Shown here in pieces: positions 37,525-46,513 of a DNA stretch of 64,000 bases (the stretch's first letter is position 1; each line of letters opens with the position of its first letter). The notes below the pieces were generated by a model that saw only the letters and a program-made list of their open reading frames with translations, was not told where the DNA came from and made no database searches. The stretch is from assembly GCF_003268635.1 (NCBI RefSeq), contig NZ_CP029639.1:1065501-1129500 (forward strand), written 5' to 3'. The DNA is from Paenibacillus sp. DCT19 (GTDB lineage: Bacteria > Bacillota > Bacilli > Paenibacillales > Paenibacillaceae). Both the position numbers and the translations under genes were made by a program.

Positions 37525-37980
37525 GTGGAGATTCGTGTAGATGATTTGAGCGGGGCACAAGTGATTGGATTAATTGCAGAACATTTGCAAGGAATGGCAG
37601 AGGATTCTCCACCAGAAAGCATTCATGCCCTTAATCTAGACGGCTTGAAGAAGCCGGAGATTACATTTTGGTGCGCATGGGAAGATCAAGAGCTTCTCGG
37701 CTGTGGGGCAATCAAGGAACTGGACAAAGAGCATGCAGAACTCAAATCGATGCGGACAGCTAAGAATCATTTACGCAAAGGTGTAGCTCGAAATATTCTT
37801 GCTCATATTATTGAAGTTGCCATAAGTCGTGGATATAAACGGATCAGTCTAGAGACTGGCTCTATGGATTCATTCATCCCAGCTCGCAAGCTGTATGAGG
37901 ATTTCGGCTTCACGTATTGTGAGCCTTTTGCAGATTATATTCTGGATCCGAATAGTACATTTATGACGAAGGAACTGTAG
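37525..37980 (+). CDS. GNAT acetyltransferase
   Basis: 151 aa from GTG 37525 (taggag 8 bases before; GTG 37516 overlaps that site). LLGCGAIKELDKEHAELKSM, then the acetyl-CoA loop HLRKGVARNILAHII, ISLETGSMDSFIPARKLYED and FGFTYCEPF. The wording is close to the YsnE/PsaA-type family with the conserved Glu-Thr-Gly. Substrate not identified. Terminator at 38001. Confidence 0.85.
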   Translation: MEIRVDDLSGAQVIGLIAEHLQGMAEDSPPESIHALNLDGLKKPEITFWCAWEDQELLGCGAIKELDKEHAELKSMRTAKNHLRKGVARNILAHIIEVAISRGYKRISLETGSMDSFIPARKLYEDFGFTYCEPFADYILDPNSTFMTKEL

Positions 37981-38000
37981 TATAACTATAAAAACACTTG

Positions 38001-38040
38001 AAGAACAGCATTCTGTAGTTGCAGAGGATGCTGTTCTTTG
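38001..38040 (+). terminator. Hairpin terminator
   Basis: AAGAACAGCAT pairs perfectly with ATGCTGTTCTT around a 16-base loop; followed by tggcg, so the T run lies within the stem end. Confidence 0.7.
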
Positions 38041-38198
38041 GCGTGTATAAGGCACCGTCGCTACAGTGAAAGGAAGCGAAAGTGCGGCAAGTGCTAGTCA
38101 TGGTGAGAATGTATCAAAAGACACATAGTTGGATTGCAAACTAGATTAAGATGACAGTATACACACGTAACTAATGTTCCCCAGAGAGGAGAGCCAAC

Positions 38199-38471
38199 GT
38201 GATCTATTGGGTATTTGGTGATATGAATCCGTTATTTGCAGTTTTTATAATGAGTCCGATCATTGCACTAATGCTTGGTGTCGTTTGCTTTTATAGAAGG
38301 CGGTTTAAAATTATGATGGGGATGGGTGTTTCATTTGTACTGCCTTTGTTGTTCATCGCGAGTGATTGGGATACGCTCTGGGGTAACGCAGGCATAGGGA
38401 TCGTGTACGGTGTTGGATATAGCTTAATCACGTTATTGATGTATAAAGGATTACACGGTATAAAGAATTGA
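38199..38471 (+). CDS. Small integral membrane protein (DUF2651-like)
   Basis: 90 aa from GTG 38199 with gagaggag upstream. Three membrane helices (FAVFIMSPIIALMLGVVCF; MGMGVSFVLPLLFIASDW; IGIVYGVGYSLITLLMY) with a Arg/Lys loop FYRRRFK between the first two. Shape and spacing fit the small DUF2651 proteins of Bacillus, but this is by eye. Function unknown. Confidence 0.65.
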   Translation: MIYWVFGDMNPLFAVFIMSPIIALMLGVVCFYRRRFKIMMGMGVSFVLPLLFIASDWDTLWGNAGIGIVYGVGYSLITLLMYKGLHGIKN

Positions 38472-38593
38472 ATGAAATTCCCATGCAGATGTTCTGTTCT
38501 GAGGTACGAACTATAGGGTATACTGAAAATTATGTATTTAGATAGACTTGAACCAAATAATCACAGACGTGTTTTACATCAGGAGGACTGGAA

Positions 38594-39949
38594 TTGGCTC
38601 AGACAGAAGGAACATTACAGAAGAAACTCAAACCAAGACACATTAGCCTGATGGCGATGGGTGGTGTCATTGGAACCGGAATTTTCAAAGGTAGCACCGA
38701 AACGATTGGACTAGCAGGGCCTGGGGTCATCGTGACCTACATTTTCGCCGGATTGTTACTGCTCGTTGTCATGGCAGCTATGGCAGAGATGGCCACTGTC
38801 TATAAAAATCGGAATATGAAAGACTTTGTACAAGAAGCGTTTGGCAGCAGAGTGTCATTTGTCATGGGATGGATGTATTGCTTCCTATGGTTATCTGTAT
38901 GTGTAATTGAAGTGATCGCAGCGGGTAGTTTCCTGCAATATTGGTTCCCAGACGTGCCATTGTGGCTCATGAGTCTGGCATGCGCTGCGTTTATTATATC
39001 CGTCAATTTTCTGAGTGTAGGCGTGTTCGGAGAATTTGAATTCTGGTTAGCAGGGATCAAAATTGCGATGATTATCGCTTTTATTTTCCTAGGTACTGCG
39101 CTAATCTTCGGGATTATTCCGAGTGATAACACACCTTATTTGCAAAACTATACACAATCGGGTGGATTCTTCCCTAATGGTTGGGGCTCGATCTTCTCCG
39201 CTCTGCTTGTTGTTATGTTCTCCTATGGAGGCTCTGAGCTGATTGGATTAACGTTGACGGAAACGGAAAATGCAGATCGTGTACTGCCCAAGGTGGTGGG
39301 CAATTTCATGTTAAGAATTATTCTGTTCTTCACCTTGCCTATTCTCATCATCTGTGGGTTAATTCCTTGGAATGAGCTTGGACCAGAGAGTAGTCCATTT
39401 GTACAGGTGCTCGCTTCAACTGGGCTACCAGGCGCAGCTCATATTATGAACTTCATTCTGGTTACCGCTGTCTTATCAGCTGCGAACTCAGGGATCTATG
39501 GTGCATCCCGGATGATGTATTCGATGGCGGTCGGCGGTGAGGCTCCCAAAGCTTTAGCGAAGACCAATGCGAACGGCAGCCCGATTAACACCTTGCTTGT
39601 GTGCAGCGTTATTTTGTTAGCTGGATCATTGCTTGGGCTGTTTGCACAAGATCAGCTATTCAGTGTACTGCTAGCAGTTCCTGGATTTGTGGTGATTCTG
39701 GTGTGGATCTGCATTTCTTCATCACAGTTGAAGTTGCGTAAGCAGTATCCCGTGCAACCTTCCTTCAAGGTATGGGGATTCCCATACATCACAGGTGCGA
39801 CAACCCTTTGTCTGACCGTAATTGCAGTGATGTTCATTTTCGATGCAGGCAATCGTTTCAGTATTAGTGTCTGTCTCTCCGTGCTGGCGTTTCTTATCAT
39901 CTGGTCTTTGGTTCGATTCCGTAAGGCAGATGGGAAACAGGCGAAATAA
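38594..39949 (+). CDS. Amino-acid permease (APC family, AAT group)
   Basis: 451 aa from TTG 38594 (aggagg 7 bases before). About 12 membrane helices. Family marks: KPRHISLMAMGGVIGTGIFKGS at helix 1 (substrate backbone binding GGVIGTG), AMAEMATVYKN, FSYGGSELIGLTLTETENADRVLP, and GIYGASRMMYSMAVGGEAPK. Proton-coupled uptake of an amino acid; which one is not determinable. Monocistronic, terminator at 40040. Confidence 0.9.
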   Translation: MAQTEGTLQKKLKPRHISLMAMGGVIGTGIFKGSTETIGLAGPGVIVTYIFAGLLLLVVMAAMAEMATVYKNRNMKDFVQEAFGSRVSFVMGWMYCFLWLSVCVIEVIAAGSFLQYWFPDVPLWLMSLACAAFIISVNFLSVGVFGEFEFWLAGIKIAMIIAFIFLGTALIFGIIPSDNTPYLQNYTQSGGFFPNGWGSIFSALLVVMFSYGGSELIGLTLTETENADRVLPKVVGNFMLRIILFFTLPILIICGLIPWNELGPESSPFVQVLASTGLPGAAHIMNFILVTAVLSAANSGIYGASRMMYSMAVGGEAPKALAKTNANGSPINTLLVCSVILLAGSLLGLFAQDQLFSVLLAVPGFVVILVWICISSSQLKLRKQYPVQPSFKVWGFPYITGATTLCLTVIAVMFIFDAGNRFSISVCLSVLAFLIIWSLVRFRKADGKQAK

Positions 39950-40039
39950 CGGACTGCATCTGTAGGTCGCATGTAGATCGGATAGAGAAAAGGGTTTGAG
40001 AATTAGCAGAATGAAATATTGTTTAATTAAGAAGAAGAA

Positions 40040-40074
40040 GACATCTCAGTGCTTATGCTGGGGTGTTTTTTGGT
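40040..40074 (+). terminator. Intrinsic terminator of the permease gene
   Basis: ACATCTCAG pairs with CTGGGGTGT (two wobble pairs), followed by a T6 run. Confidence 0.75.
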
Positions 40075-40134
40075 ACTTGGAGGTATACTTGCATATATAG
40101 GTTCAGATGAGAAAAAAGAAGGGAGGATTACGCA

Positions 40135-40524
40135 ATGAAGAATTGGGCTGTCGTTATAAGGTTAGATCCCCACATAGAAGAAGAGGTAACTCTTGAAATG
40201 AACGGAGTTGAATTTACAGGGTTTGCTAATATCTGTCCATATCCTATTGAAGTGGGAAGTGCTTACCCCGTATCCATTGGGATTACAATATTAGATGATG
40301 TCATTGTTCAGGAGCTGCACGAGCCTAAGAAAGAGTTAGAACGGATTGATTCAGGATTTGCCTATAACATTCGAGGTGTGATACAAGCAGATTCTTTGGA
40401 TGCAGGGATCGTCTTAACCGATGAAGAGTTGTTCAGAGACTATGCTTATTTAATAGGTACATACGTTGAGATGAAAGTAGATCGCATTAGCGTTGAATTT
40501 CTAACGGAGCGGGAAGGAGGGTAG
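40135..40524 (+). CDS. Hypothetical protein, 129 aa
   Basis: ATG 40135 preceded by gaagggagga. Beta-rich, acidic, no signal or membrane helix (KNWAVVIRLDPHIEEEVTL; FANICPYPIEVGSAYPVSIG; GTYVEMKVDRISVEFLTE). Size, composition and place at the edge of the AT-rich patch resemble bacterial immunity-type proteins, but I recognise no family. Confidence 0.7.
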   Translation: MKNWAVVIRLDPHIEEEVTLEMNGVEFTGFANICPYPIEVGSAYPVSIGITILDDVIVQELHEPKKELERIDSGFAYNIRGVIQADSLDAGIVLTDEELFRDYAYLIGTYVEMKVDRISVEFLTEREGG

Positions 40525-40703
40525 GTTCCAGGTGCTGTTATATTTTGGTTTTAATTAGGTTAATGTGGACTATAAAAATACTTCGGTAGTCGCTACCTAT
40601 TCTTGGGGTGCCTCATTATAATGAAAGTTCATTATACAAGGTTTAACGTACTCTTATGCTAATGAAATTGCGATGAGATGTTCGTATAACAACGAAAACC
40701 TAT

Positions 40704-41045
40704 TTGATATTGAAGTATGCTCGAGTATATATAAGTGACATGCCATTCAGAGAAAATTATTCAAGAACTCTTTGCTTTAGCGTTTATGATGAACCTTATG
40801 AATACCAAGTTGTTAGTTTTGAATGGGACGAAGTAGGTAACGAATATTTTAAAGCAATAGTGTCTGATGACTTTTATGATAATGAAGATCTATTATTACA
40901 ATTATCCCGTGCTATGTTGAAAATATATCAAAATTCCAAAATATGGATTTAAGAAGAATGGTTTTATACTTCAGATAATATAGAGAATATTAGTGATATG
41001 TCTCGCAATGACTGGTGCTACAAAAATCCAGAAATGGAGAATTGA
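40704..41045 (+). pseudogene. Small unknown gene with an in-frame stop
   Basis: Read from TTG 40704 to a TAA at 40950-40952 (82 aa: YSRTLCFSVYDEPYEYQVVS, FEWDEVGNEYFKAIVSDDFY). The same frame continues past the stop for 30 codons of protein-like sequence (EEWFYTSDNIENISDMSRND, then WCYKNPEMEN) to TGA at 41043. There is no clear ribosome site. I read it as a decayed immunity-like gene; an 82-aa intact protein is the alternative. Its downstream terminator at 41102 has a near copy at 43017. Confidence 0.5.
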
Positions 41046-41101
41046 AATTAAATTTAAGATTATTAAATATTTTAATGTTAGTACTAAGGCTTTTTTAATC
41101 T

Positions 41102-41146
41102 AACAGGTCGATTATGGTCAGATTACACCGTGATTACCTGTTTTAT
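41102..41146 (+). terminator. Terminator, copy 1 of a duplicated unit
   Basis: AACAGGT...ACCTGTT stem with T tract. The interior (cgattatggtcaga...ccgtgatt) matches 43017-43062 over nearly its whole length, so this terminator was duplicated or acquired together with its gene. Confidence 0.75.
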
Positions 41147-41259
41147 TATTTTGTCTTCTTCATTTTGGTGTGTTTCCTTAATTTCACTTGATTCGAGAAA
41201 GAGAACAACTAAGATATGCCCCTATGATTGAAAGAAAAATAACAAAGGGGAGATTTACT

Positions 41260-41616
41260 ATGGCTTCAATAGCTGAATTAGCAGAAGAGATTAAAACTGA
41301 TAAGATAAAAAACGAAGATTTAATAGTATGTTTAGAAGCAAGAAATTTAAGGGTTGTTGCTATGGCAATGTTCAAGTTAATTGAAAGAAATTACTGTAAT
41401 ATTAGCATTGTAGATAGACTATCTGAACTTGGAGAACTTTTAACAGATAATAAATTTATTGGACCATGGCAATTCGGACATGTTGCTATAGCTACGCTAT
41501 CTCTTCTAGAAAATGAGGATGCAAAAATTAAGTTTAACGAACTTTTTGAGAGACTGAGTGATAATGATAAATATTTAGTAGATAATTTTATCAAATCAGA
41601 ATCTTATAAAATATAG
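41260..41616 (+). CDS. Small helical protein, tandem paralogue 1
   Basis: 118 aa from ATG 41260 (aaggggag 7 bases before; the open frame back to 41188 is unsupported). Helical repeat-like: SIAELAEEIKTDKIKNEDL, VVAMAMFKLIERNYCN, then FGHVAIATLSLLENEDAK. It is homologous to the product of 42547-42921, sharing the pattern '(V/I)GH(V/F)A(I/M)ATLS(L/I)L' and the preceding helix order. AT-rich codon use, unlike the flanking genes. Probably immunity-like; unproven. Confidence 0.7.
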   Translation: MASIAELAEEIKTDKIKNEDLIVCLEARNLRVVAMAMFKLIERNYCNISIVDRLSELGELLTDNKFIGPWQFGHVAIATLSLLENEDAKIKFNELFERLSDNDKYLVDNFIKSESYKI

Positions 41617-41654
41617 AGCTAGGGCTTACCAGTAAATAAAAAAAATGAAGGAAC

Positions 41655-41935
41655 ACTACTTATATAAAATGCACCCCATAAAGTAGACATTGGCTAAACC
41701 TAGGGTTTTTCCAATGAAATTTTAGGAGGCATTTTGTTTTTTTTATTGCGATTAAAGGACAAAAGTTTAGGAACAATTTGGGAAATTAAAAAGAGGCTAT
41801 GTGTCTGCCTATCCACAGACCCCATTGTTTCTTTGACAAGATCAAGGGTTTCGAATGAACCATAGAAAGGTGCTCCGCCCGATTCAAATACTCTGTACCC
41901 ATTCTCGAATTTGTCCTAAAGGATCTGTTTAATAA
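41655..41935. mobile_element. Degraded insertion sequence / coding debris
   Basis: No intact gene in 41617-41965. At 41671 TGCACCCCATAAAGTAGACA looks like an IS3-type terminal repeat, followed by the kind of short leader (ttttaggaggcatttt) that precedes a transposase, but the transposase is gone. On the minus strand, 41930 to about 41760 reads as a protein-like stretch (ENGYRVFESGGAPFYGSFE, TLDLVKETMGSV) without a start codon. Both point to remnants of rearrangement. Confidence 0.35.
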
Positions 41936-41965
41936 CAAAATAGCTTCCAGGTTGAGGTGAAGGTA

Positions 41966-42454
41966 ATGTACTTGAGAGAAGCGGTATCTCGAAGCAATAA
42001 TATTGATTGGAGTTTAGTAGGGACGGTAGTCTCACCAGAGAATGAGAGATTGGCATATGAGTTTTTTAGGAGAATGGCTTCATTTTTTCAAAAAGAAAAT
42101 CTAGTACCTGTTTCACCTAAATTTGCTGATATTGCTCGTTTATTAGGTGGTGAAAAAGAGCTAGTAGATATTACAACGATTTATAGTCAAGAAACCATAG
42201 AATACATTAATAAGTTTTCTGGTATAGAATTGTTTTGTAATTTTTATCTGAAATTAGCAAGCTATATAGATGATCATCCGGAATACTCTGAGTATATTCA
42301 TGTATATGAACCGTTGTTAAGAATACTAGAACGGAAAGGGGCATTTGTATTTAGAGTGAATGAACTAGAGATAGTTGGTGTTTGTCACTTCCCTCTAGGA
42401 GGATGGTATGAAAGATTTTTGAATAAGCCATCGTACGATATAGAAAACTTATAA
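41966..42454 (+). CDS. Hypothetical protein, 162 aa
   Basis: Starts at ATG 41966 with gagg 8 bases upstream (GTG 41957 is the alternative). Soluble, mixed helix/strand: AYEFFRRMASFFQKENLVPV, FCNFYLKLASYIDDHPEYSE, VCHFPLGGWYERFLNKPSY. AT-rich. No family recognised; the setting among small orphan genes suggests an immunity-type role. Confidence 0.65.
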   Translation: MYLREAVSRSNNIDWSLVGTVVSPENERLAYEFFRRMASFFQKENLVPVSPKFADIARLLGGEKELVDITTIYSQETIEYINKFSGIELFCNFYLKLASYIDDHPEYSEYIHVYEPLLRILERKGAFVFRVNELEIVGVCHFPLGGWYERFLNKPSYDIENL

Positions 42455-42546
42455 ATTTAAAAATAGTTTTCGCTGAATGGTGCGTGACTTACATAAACTC
42501 GAACGTATTTACGTGATTAAAAAGTATGGTTCATGGAGTGATTTAT

Positions 42547-42921
42547 ATGAATAATGAAAATGAACTCGATGATAAAGTTCGCCATATTAGGGAAAATGAA
42601 TTATCCATACGAGAATTAATTGAATTTCTGGATTCAAAACAAATATATATCATCAGTAATACGATGATTAGAGTCGTAGAACTAAAAATAAAAAATATAT
42701 TAGTGATTGAAAAGCTTCAATATTTAACTCAATATATGGGCGCACGCTATACATTTGCAGAGGGGATTGGAGTTGGACATTTTGCAATGGCAACATTATC
42801 AATCTTGAATACCTCTGATTCTTTTAAAGCATATCATGTAACCCTAGAGAATCTAAAAGAAGTAGATATACAAAGGATAGAAAAGGCAATTGTAATATTA
42901 AATGACTTGATAAGAGGTTAA
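42547..42921 (+). CDS. Small helical protein, tandem paralogue 2
   Basis: 124 aa from ATG 42547 (ggag 8 bases before). Paralogue of the 41260 gene: SIRELIEFLDSKQIYIISNT, VVELKIKNILVIEKLQYLTQ, GVGHFAMATLSILNTSDSF. Divergence is high (roughly a third identical), so this is either an old duplication or two separate acquisitions of the same family. Followed by terminator copy 2. Confidence 0.7.
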   Translation: MNNENELDDKVRHIRENELSIRELIEFLDSKQIYIISNTMIRVVELKIKNILVIEKLQYLTQYMGARYTFAEGIGVGHFAMATLSILNTSDSFKAYHVTLENLKEVDIQRIEKAIVILNDLIRG

Positions 42922-43016
42922 AAATTTTAAAAGGAAAATGACCCATCCACATCCGTATGAGGAATTCATTATTTAATCGTACTGTAACTAACTAATAAAG
43001 CTGAACTAATACTTTG

Positions 43017-43062
43017 AACAGGTCGATTATTGTCAGAAAGAGCCGTAATTACCTGTTTTTTT
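43017..43062 (+). terminator. Terminator, copy 2 of a duplicated unit
   Basis: GAACAGGT...ACCTGTT stem with T7; sequence inside the stem nearly equals that at 41102. The rest of 42922-43271 is AT-rich without a gene and carries the promoter region of the next gene. Confidence 0.8.
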
Positions 43063-43187
43063 ATTGTTCTCAAATTCAATCGAAATTAGCAGACTTCTCA
43101 GAGAAAATATAAGAATGGTCTAGCGTGATGTGCTGGTTCTGAAATGAAGTAGCTTTTGATCTCAGTAAAAGAAAAAAACGAAAAACG

Positions 43188-43211
43188 CTACTGACATACT
43201 GTTGGCAATAG
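43188..43211. promoter_or_regulatory. Imperfect dyad upstream of the VOC gene
   Basis: CTACTGACA and TGGCAATAG are complementary at seven of nine positions, spaced by six bases, about 60 bp before the VOC start and just before a TATAAT. A repressor site is plausible. Confidence 0.35.
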
Positions 43212-43271
43212 GGGGCTTATATAATCATGCATATAACACAACCACCCATATACTAAGGAGGACATAACATT

Positions 43272-43640
43272 ATGTCAGTAATCGGACCCGACTTCATTTC
43301 ACTTCAAGTAAGCAATCTGGAAAGCTCTGCAGAATTCTATCAAAACTATTTAGGATTGGTTCGCTCACAGGCAGGTCCACCTCATGCTGTGGTCTTTGAT
43401 ACGAAGCCTATTGCATTTGCTCTTCGTGACTTACTCCCGGGAGTAGAGCTCAGCTCGGCTAGTCAGCCTGGACTTGGTGTTGCTCTGTGGCTTCAAGCCC
43501 CTGATGCGCAAGAAATCCACGACAAACTTGTTGCTGCAGGCGTAACGATCACATCTTCACCAATCGATGGACCATTTGGGCGAACCTTTACATTTGCTGA
43601 TCCAGACGGTTACTTAGTTACCCTTCACAGTAAAGCTTAA
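43272..43640 (+). CDS. VOC (glyoxalase/dioxygenase fold) family protein
   Basis: 122 aa; aaggagg before ATG. Two beta-alpha-beta-beta-beta modules: GPDFISLQVSNLESSAEFYQ, then VALWLQAPDAQEIHDKLVAA and the closing FTFADPDGYLVTLH. Likely metal residues are the N-terminal Ser/Gln region and the Asp/Tyr end; the substrate cannot be told. Could be a small-molecule resistance or detoxification enzyme. Base composition returns to the genome norm here. Confidence 0.85.
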   Translation: MSVIGPDFISLQVSNLESSAEFYQNYLGLVRSQAGPPHAVVFDTKPIAFALRDLLPGVELSSASQPGLGVALWLQAPDAQEIHDKLVAAGVTITSSPIDGPFGRTFTFADPDGYLVTLHSKA

Positions 43641-43850
43641 ACCGTAATTAGATTCAGTTTAATGAAGGTTGTTTAATTCACTCTTTCTGAGCAGATTATG
43701 TGGTTGGACTACCAGAGCAATTGAAAACACTGGTATACTCCCCTATACTACACAGGTGAAATTATAAAGATCCTGTTACTATGAGGGGAGTTTTTAATAC
43801 CAACATCAATCTGTGGTGATATTCTAGTTGATTTAAGGAGGCAACTATCG

Positions 43851-44381
43851 ATGAAATTAGAACAGATGAAACAGATTTCCCTTAGAGGTAGAGTTGCATA
43901 TGGGATCTGTTGTTTTGAGAATGTGCTGATTACCTTAGAATGTGATCTGAATGATTGGAGAAACGTTCTGAACTACTTATGGCAATTTACAAGTACTCAA
44001 TATTTAGATGATTGGAATGAAATTATCGTTGAACTGATACCGGAAAATCTAATGGAGTTCGATACATATGAAGAGCAGGAGTTTGAAAGACTGAGCCGTG
44101 ACGAATTTGTTTCTCTATCTCAACTATATCAATCAACGGAGGAATCTATTGGTATCTTACTTCGAGAAATTTATGAATTGGGCATCAGTCATGCGTATTC
44201 TGTCATTGAAGGATATGGAGAAAGTAGCTTAATACTGGTGCAAAGAATAGCTGATTACATGCTGGAACATAGCTTTCCACTGCCGAATGTGGATCCCTTC
44301 TTGAAATATGCAATAGAAGAAAATAGAGGTTGGGGCAACAGGTTTGATGGTACAGCCTTATCTAAAGTTATACATAAATAG
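43851..44381 (+). CDS. Hypothetical protein, 176 aa
   Basis: ATG 43851 follows aaggagg. Soluble, acidic, helical (EQMKQISLRGRVAYGICCFE; DWRNVLNYLWQFTSTQYLDD; DPFLKYAIEENRGWGNRFDG). I recognise no family. Its size and acidity are typical of immunity-type proteins. Terminator at 44454. Confidence 0.7.
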   Translation: MKLEQMKQISLRGRVAYGICCFENVLITLECDLNDWRNVLNYLWQFTSTQYLDDWNEIIVELIPENLMEFDTYEEQEFERLSRDEFVSLSQLYQSTEESIGILLREIYELGISHAYSVIEGYGESSLILVQRIADYMLEHSFPLPNVDPFLKYAIEENRGWGNRFDGTALSKVIHK

Positions 44382-44453
44382 CATTCAAGTTTACCTACAA
44401 TAATACATAGTATTTCTAAAACTACGTTGTGAGCGGGCTGTTCGCTTCCCAAT

Positions 44454-44487
44454 GAAAGGCTTATTCCCACTGATAAGCCTTTTTTTC
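44454..44487 (+). terminator. Intrinsic terminator
   Basis: AAAGGCTTAT pairs with ATAAGCCTTT, followed by a T-rich run. Confidence 0.88.
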
Positions 44488-44654
44488 TGTGTAATTATTG
44501 AAGAAAATAGCCATATTTATGTCAATCCAATATTTTCTTGCGAAAATCGACATATTCGTATACTATTTTCACATTACATAGTGCTTCAAGCATGTTGAAA
44601 TTGGGTATGGGCTAGTCGAAAAGGCTTACACGGATGTGGGAGGAAGAGGAGCGA

Positions 44655-46409
44655 ATGATCGGAGTGTTCAGAAAACGTTTAGTTGTCCGCATAGTTGCCA
44701 TCGTTACATTTGTCATGCTGGTACTGTCTGCAGGAAGTATGTTGCTTCAGCTAGCTAATACAAAATTGGCTGCTCAGAAGGCAATCTCAAGTTATAACAT
44801 TCAGATAGCTCAAAGTTATGTAAGTCAGTTAGATAAGGAGCCCTATGTAGAATTTGTGCAAGATCCACAAGAAAATAGTACATTTCTGAAGATACGAGAT
44901 GAACTAGATGATTTTCGTGTAAGGATCGGCGCAATGTATGTGTACTATGCAAAAATAGATGACAAGGATACACCACTCATGATGGTGGACGGGATCAAGG
45001 ACCCAGACAAAGCATCCGCAATCAATGAAGTAACGGACATTCCTCCAGATGCTGTGGCCGAATTGCGGCAGGGGAACACAGCGAGTTCATCGATTATTAA
45101 CAACGAAGAATATGGCGAATACATATCCTCCTATGCTCCAATCATGGATAACAACGGTGGTCTAGTAGGTGTAATCGGCATTGATACGGCTGTATCGGTC
45201 ATCGGAACGATCGAGTCGGATATTATGACATCAAGTATTCCGTTCTATGCAGTGCTGCTGTTCATTACACTCGCAGGAATTGCCATTGTACTATGGTTTA
45301 TCGTAAGAGGTCTGAGACCGTTGCAACCACTAAAAGCAAGTGTAGAACGAATGGCGCAAGGTGAGCTGGCAGAAGCAAACCGGATTTTGACAGCATACCC
45401 ACTTCGCAGCCAAGATGAGATTGGTAGTACGTTTACAGCAATGACCCAGATGTCTGGGAATCTGAATAAAATCGTGAGTGACATGGTCGCGGGTGTGTCT
45501 GTGACTACAGAACTTCTTGCCGAATCGACTGAGGAATTCAATCGGAACGCAGAAGAGATGCTGGTGATGAATAAAACAGTGGATCATGCAGTTCAGCAGA
45601 TTAGACAGGGCGCGCACACGCAGAAGCAAGGCGCAAGTGATAGTGCTCACGCAATGGAAGAGATCGCGAAAGGCATCACGGACATATCCGAGTCTTCTAC
45701 AGCGGTGTCGGACGCTTCGACTACGACGCTTGCTACAGCACAATTGGGTAAGCAGAGCATGACAGACATGAAGAAGCAGATGGAGAATATATCCGCCGTT
45801 GCGGGAGAAGTGGTAGCGCTCGTTCAAGTGCTGAGCAACTACTCACAGGAGATTGGTGGCGCTCTGCATACGCTGCGGGATTTTGCCTCCCAGACGAAGC
45901 TACTCGCACTCAATGCTTCAATTGAAGCTGCTCATGCTGGAGAGCATGGGAGAGGCTTTTCAGTCGTAGCAGATGAGGTGAGAAAGCTGGCAGAAGCTTC
46001 GAGTTCATCTGTACAGACCATATCGGATTTGCTAACGGGCATTCAGCAAGAGTCTGAACAGATTGGGACACAGATGAATGTAACGGCACAGGAGATAGGT
46101 CAGGGGGTAACTCTGACTGCAGATGCGGAGGTTGCCTTTACACAGGTGGTCGACGCATTGCGACTCGTTACTCAGCGAATCCAGGAAGTCTCTGCTGCAG
46201 CAGAAGAAATATCCGCAGGATCTGAGGAAGCCGCCGCATCTGTGAACACCATCTCCGAGATTTCATCCGGTGTTTCGGATCATTCGGACGATATCTATCG
46301 TTTGACCCGTGAACAATCTGCGATGTTCCAAAAGGTGCTCGAGGCATCCAATGTACTGCAGCAACAGACGCATGAAATGAGTGAAGCCGTGAAGAAAGTC
46401 AAAGTATAG
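44655..46409 (+). CDS. Methyl-accepting chemotaxis protein
   Basis: 584 aa from ATG 44655 (gaggaagaggag before it). Membrane helix ([20 protein letters not shown]), extracellular single-Cache-like sensor (about 35-195, ending [14 protein letters not shown]), second helix ([18 protein letters not shown]), HAMP ([20 protein letters not shown]) and a long signalling coiled coil with the conserved hairpin tip [24 protein letters not shown] ([20 protein letters not shown]) and [20 protein letters not shown]. Transmits attractant or repellent binding to CheA. Ligand unknown; no che genes here. Monocistronic. Confidence 0.93.
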   Translation: MIGVFRKRLVVRIVAIVTFVMLVLSAGSMLLQLANTKLAAQKAISSYNIQIAQSYVSQLDKEPYVEFVQDPQENSTFLKIRDELDDFRVRIGAMYVYYAKIDDKDTPLMMVDGIKDPDKASAINEVTDIPPDAVAELRQGNTASSSIINNEEYGEYISSYAPIMDNNGGLVGVIGIDTAVSVIGTIESDIMTSSIPFYAVLLFITLAGIAIVLWFIVRGLRPLQPLKASVERMAQGELAEANRILTAYPLRSQDEIGSTFTAMTQMSGNLNKIVSDMVAGVSVTTELLAESTEEFNRNAEEMLVMNKTVDHAVQQIRQGAHTQKQGASDSAHAMEEIAKGITDISESSTAVSDASTTTLATAQLGKQSMTDMKKQMENISAVAGEVVALVQVLSNYSQEIGGALHTLRDFASQTKLLALNASIEAAHAGEHGRGFSVVADEVRKLAEASSSSVQTISDLLTGIQQESEQIGTQMNVTAQEIGQGVTLTADAEVAFTQVVDALRLVTQRIQEVSAAAEEISAGSEEAAASVNTISEISSGVSDHSDDIYRLTREQSAMFQKVLEASNVLQQQTHEMSEAVKKVKV

Positions 46410-46442
46410 AATGAAATAAACGCAATATATGTAATGTTATTG

Positions 46443-46507
46443 AAACACCCTACTCTTTAGTCGAGCTGTGCCCACAGACATCGACTGAAAAGTAGGGTGT
46501 TTTTTAG
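46443..46507. terminator. Long bidirectional terminator
   Basis: AAACACCCTACT pairs with AGTAGGGTGTTT outside and AGTCGA pairs with TCGACT inside. Shared by the MCP and LysR genes, which converge. Confidence 0.88.
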
Positions 46508-46513
46508 TTTTTA

